The position numbers and the translations under genes are program-made. Shown piece after piece: positions 62,401 to 64,000 of a stretch of DNA of 64,000 nt. Below the pieces are notes generated by a model. The model was not told where the DNA came from. It did not search any database and was given only the letters and a program-made list of their open reading frames with translations. Origin of the DNA: CAZSHG01 sp964459995 (lineage in GTDB: Bacteria; UBP14; UBA6098); assembly GCA_964459995.1 (NCBI GenBank), contig CAYWOR010000009.1:36891-100890 (forward strand), in the 5' to 3' direction. The first letter of the stretch is position 1; each line of letters begins with the position of its first letter.

Positions 62401-64000
62401 CATGGTCACCGGTATTCGTAATATAGACACCGGAGTTTGTGGGATTTGTGACGAATATGCCGTGTCCTCCGGCATTGTATGCCCCGATACAGCTCCATCC
62501 CGATGGTGAACCGGTTACTCGTAAACCATTTATTGAGCCGCTGGCAGGTCCGATTATATCGACCCTTGCATTTGTAGGTGTCGATGTTCCAATTCCAAGT
62601 CTCGTATTAGTGTTATCCCAATGGAAGTTGTTCGAACCGCCGAAAGCGCCGGAGTTATTAAATTGGACATTGCCGTTTACGCCCGCAGGAGATCCACCGG
62701 AGGGCCAAGAGGTGATATAACTTCCGTTGAGCTGTATTCCACCTGTAACTTCGAGGTCGTTTTTTACGAAAAGATCGCCGTCGCCGTCTGCACGCAACGC
62801 CGTGCCGCCATCACCGATCCACACTAATCCACCTTGGAAATAACCGGCATAGCCGCCGGTATTGTCGGCATTAGCGAATAAAGCGGCGTCACCGGGGGCG
62901 GCTGATGTATAAGAACCGTCATGAAGCACAGCGCTCACCGCGGTTCTTCGATAGCCTTGTGTTGCATTTACATCTGCGGCGACACCGTAAAGATAGCCAT
63001 TAGCGGTTGTGCTCATCGCTGTTGCTTGAACACCCCTAATCGCAAAATTTGAAGATCCCGTGTTATATCCAATTCCGTAAACACCCCATTGATTACCGCT
63101 TGCACCTGAGCTATAACCATATACGCCAGCTCTATAGCCACCGGGAGTATAACCCAGGCCGCCGAAACAGTTGCCGTCATATTTTCCAATAACACCAGCG
63201 CTTTCTCCGTTTGCTACTACTTCGAGCTTTGCGGTTGGTAATGTTGTTCCGATACCGACATTTCCATTCGATTTGAGGACATATAAGCTCGGTTCGGTAA
63301 CATCGGCGCTTCTGAGGCTCAATGCTGTTCCGCTGGAAACTGTGGAAAGAAGGAATTCATCGGTTGTTCCGCTTTGGAAACGCATTCTCGCAATTGCTCC
63401 GCCGCCACCGCGACGAAGATAAAAATCGATATCGTCGTTTGTCGATTGGAGTGCGAAACTGCGGGCGCTAGAGCCCCAAATATGCAGATTTGTGCTCGGT
63501 GAGGTTGTCCCGATGCCGATATTGCCGGTAGTTCCCTTTATGGCCATCCAGGTTGTAACACCTCCGACAGTCGAAAAATAAAGGTCTCTTCCATTTGCTG
63601 AGCTTGCTTCTGAGCTTTGTATGTAGTTTGCAGTCGGGCCGATGTGCAATCTCAACCTTCCATCGTTGCTTCTCGCCTGAATGTAAGAATCGGAGGGGTC
63701 TGAACGATAGACATCGAGAGGAATCAAAGGCGTAGTTGTGCCGATACCGAGCCGCTGGTTTACACCATCGAAATGCGCATAGGGCACTGCAGTTGCTGTT
63801 TGCACCTGAGTGTATGGCCCGCGAAGTTTGATTCCTTCGGCGGACACGAGAATCATCTGGTCGGTCGATACGATGTTTTGGTCGGTGGCGGTGGCGTAAA
63901 TATCGATATAGCTCGAAGCATCGCCGTAGAAATAGCCGTGCCCGTTTATTCTAAAATTGCCTGTCTGAGTCGATGCCGATTGATTCTGAATATAATCTCC
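59408..64000 (-). CDS. giant tail-fibre-like repeat surface protein (5' end beyond the window)
   Basis: At least 1530 residues; the frame is open without a stop through 64000, so the true start lies outside. The Met at 63856 is only an internal residue: upstream codons read on smoothly (SSYIDIYATATDQNIVSTDQ). Five repeats of the type GNVGIGTTSPTAKLEV (near 63750, 63520, 63250, 62595 and 60885) mark a tail-fibre/collar-like shaft, common in FCB proteins and in phage tails. Between them are many Tyr/Gly repeats such as YGVYGYAS, WAGYFSSGN, YGIYAEANF. The C-terminus (VSVAKPIIVTATPLGASNG, INWMATAIQEGYEEGVNVPD) resembles the end domains of such proteins and ends with a Pro/Asn/His tail; no S74 chaperone is recognised. 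Probably a long surface fibre. Confidence 0.85.
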   Translation of the reverse strand, partial: GDYIQNQSASTQTGNFRINGHGYFYGDASSYIDIYATATDQNIVSTDQMILVSAEGIKLRGPYTQVQTATAVPYAHFDGVNQRLGIGTTTPLIPLDVYRSDPSDSYIQARSNDGRLRLHIGPTANYIQSSEASSANGRDLYFSTVGGVTTWMAIKGTTGNIGIGTTSPSTNLHIWGSSARSFALQSTNDDIDFYLRRGGGGAIARMRFQSGTTDEFLLSTVSSGTALSLRSADVTEPSLYVLKSNGNVGIGTTLPTAKLEVVANGESAGVIGKYDGNCFGGLGYTPGGYRAGVYGYSSGASGNQWGVYGIGYNTGSSNFAIRGVQATAMSTTANGYLYGVAADVNATQGYRRTAVSAVLHDGSYTSAAPGDAALFANADNTGGYAGYFQGGLVWIGDGGTALRADGDGDLFVKNDLEVTGGIQLNGSYITSWPSGGSPAGVNGNVQFNNSGAFGGSNNFHWDNTNTRLGIGTSTPTNARVDIIGPASGSINGLRVTGSPSGWSCIGAYNAGGHGIFVTNPTNSGVYITNTGDHGVEILTVGGDGIHVTGATGLAGYFGGDIQVTGRYYDTSGDAGTSGQILSSTGSGTNWIDAPTSSTPQWEDAGVYKRVVGNDYVRAYESGQAYGLYGRAASTTTSNYGVYGQAQGAPSGSSDYGVYGYISSGISNDWAVYGYNSFQTGYLGGQVIGVGSTWSGAYGDAYGSSSQRGTLGDTRGYGVWGSQGTGTYAGYFEGNVNITGNLTVSGTFPGDNLGNHTATTNLNMGSYNIDGSGFYLAYGGSNVMRVWSTYLRPDVSGYDLGTSGNRWGTVYSQNFNLTGTLSANSSNGTAGQVLTSNGSSPAYWADLPSSGSLWTDAGNYLYPSGGIGTNLQVADVQTHTYGFYSNMNTGSAEGYGGYFKHTTSNSNSYGIYAEANFTGTGNPSYNFAGYFRSNSASRDNRGITVYAYQNGNGSAGYTNYGGQFYAYSYSNSVNYGVYSYAYRYSPGSGDTYGGYFNAGSSVAGATHYGIYATASGGTTNWAGYFSSGNVYVGNILGVGTTAPTYTVHSVTPTAGQMAVFGENTNGTRYYGYLGGSSYGVYGGYDAGTYGYLAGSSYAIYGYNYSGSYGYLGGYSYGAYARHYEGNHYAYIGTSGEGLDAWNTDAFVEFSDYRAIRGEISGSGNGTNYGYNHSRQGVQGRNDSGSYSFGTFGVANSASNRTGGAMGVLGAATSPTSWASLGYRNSGGTTYGAYFAGGTGSGSGRRRPEADDTRSYIGEKREGMGFGAYSSFMGGWLRGEVYGLHLRGPRYALYTDGDSYTNGVQGFVRQSSRGTKSVMYSSISNEVTINTCGMTELVDGTCRVVFDRDFSNLVSVAKPIIVTATPLGASNGVYVTDITKDGFTIVENNEGRSNLSINWMATAIQEGYEEGVNVPDEILASDYDANMRGVMFDERNTEDSARPIHWDYSRLSFEPQPKSAEAIAFEAAFEKYLSDPASMTDQDWEDCNMSKDDWLRKVEHDKTSAPSDIHETLPQLPNNNMDMKPHLDLPKD

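Noticed and set aside
63854..63856. ATG as start of the tail-fibre-like gene
   Set aside because: The same frame stays open to the window edge with fibre-like sequence, and no ribosome binding site is seen.
59408..64000. Prophage
   Set aside because: Fibre-like repeats alone do not make a phage; no capsid, terminase, portal or lysis gene is present in the window.

Overview
The window reads as a chromosomal segment of an uncultured diderm bacterium of the FCB (Fibrobacteres-Chlorobi-Bacteroidetes) type. Evidence for an outer membrane: lpxD, an OmpH/Skp chaperone, a TonB-dependent receptor, a porin and many lipoproteins. Evidence for a type 9 secretion system (T9SS): a full-length SprA homologue, a PorV-family protein and several proteins ending in the 'AYPNPFN' type C-terminal sorting domain. 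Most genes have strong AGGAG-type ribosome binding sites, and several promoters look like ordinary sigma-70 sites (one is a perfect TTGACA-N17-TATAAT), which is unlike Bacteroidota proper. I infer a candidate phylum related to, but outside, Bacteroidota; the exact phylum cannot be fixed from the sequence. No rRNA, tRNA, CRISPR array, transposase or phage replication gene was seen. With corrected starts no gene-free stretch exceeds 300 bases; the longest (56827-57116) is a divergent promoter region.

Layout. 41-6329: housekeeping genes (purD-purE, cysE-cysK, a YraN nuclease-like gene, ispG) with two lipoproteins. 6438-10300: hybrid sensor kinase with a lost H-box histidine, a small membrane protein and lipM. 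10504-19031: a four-gene surface operon (TonB receptor with calcium-loop repeats, sorted secreted protein, PorV, lipoprotein) behind a consensus promoter. 19090-24101: a degenerate PilB/GspE-like ATPase and glmS-glmM. 24260-29009: ompH-lpxD, an outer membrane protein and two lipoproteins, one with a ComEC-like metallo-beta-lactamase fold. 29012-31735: HD-GYP, an endonuclease III-like glycosylase and a membrane-anchored degenerate XseA-like protein in one overlapping operon. 31804-37833: sprA. 37999-42541: slipin, a stand-alone RAM domain, a transglutaminase-like protein, Bcp, and lexA with its own SOS box.

42643-46293 is a small surface island: two paralogous secreted proteins and a transglutaminase-like protein whose sorting domain is cut off by a frameshift at a G7 tract. 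46379-56826 is the most interesting region: one seven-gene operon with three CotH-type kinases (LTD and sorting domains), a thymidylate kinase/pseudokinase/Ppx-type HD fusion, a DUF4956 membrane protein, an OprP/O-like porin and an LTD lipoprotein. It looks like an undescribed surface-phosphorylation system, possibly linked to phosphate or polyphosphate. The middle CotH gene is a chimera made by a recent 2044-bp tandem duplication. 57117-64000 holds a carboxyltransferase, a CaMKII-association-like protein and a giant tail-fibre-like surface protein that runs off the right edge.
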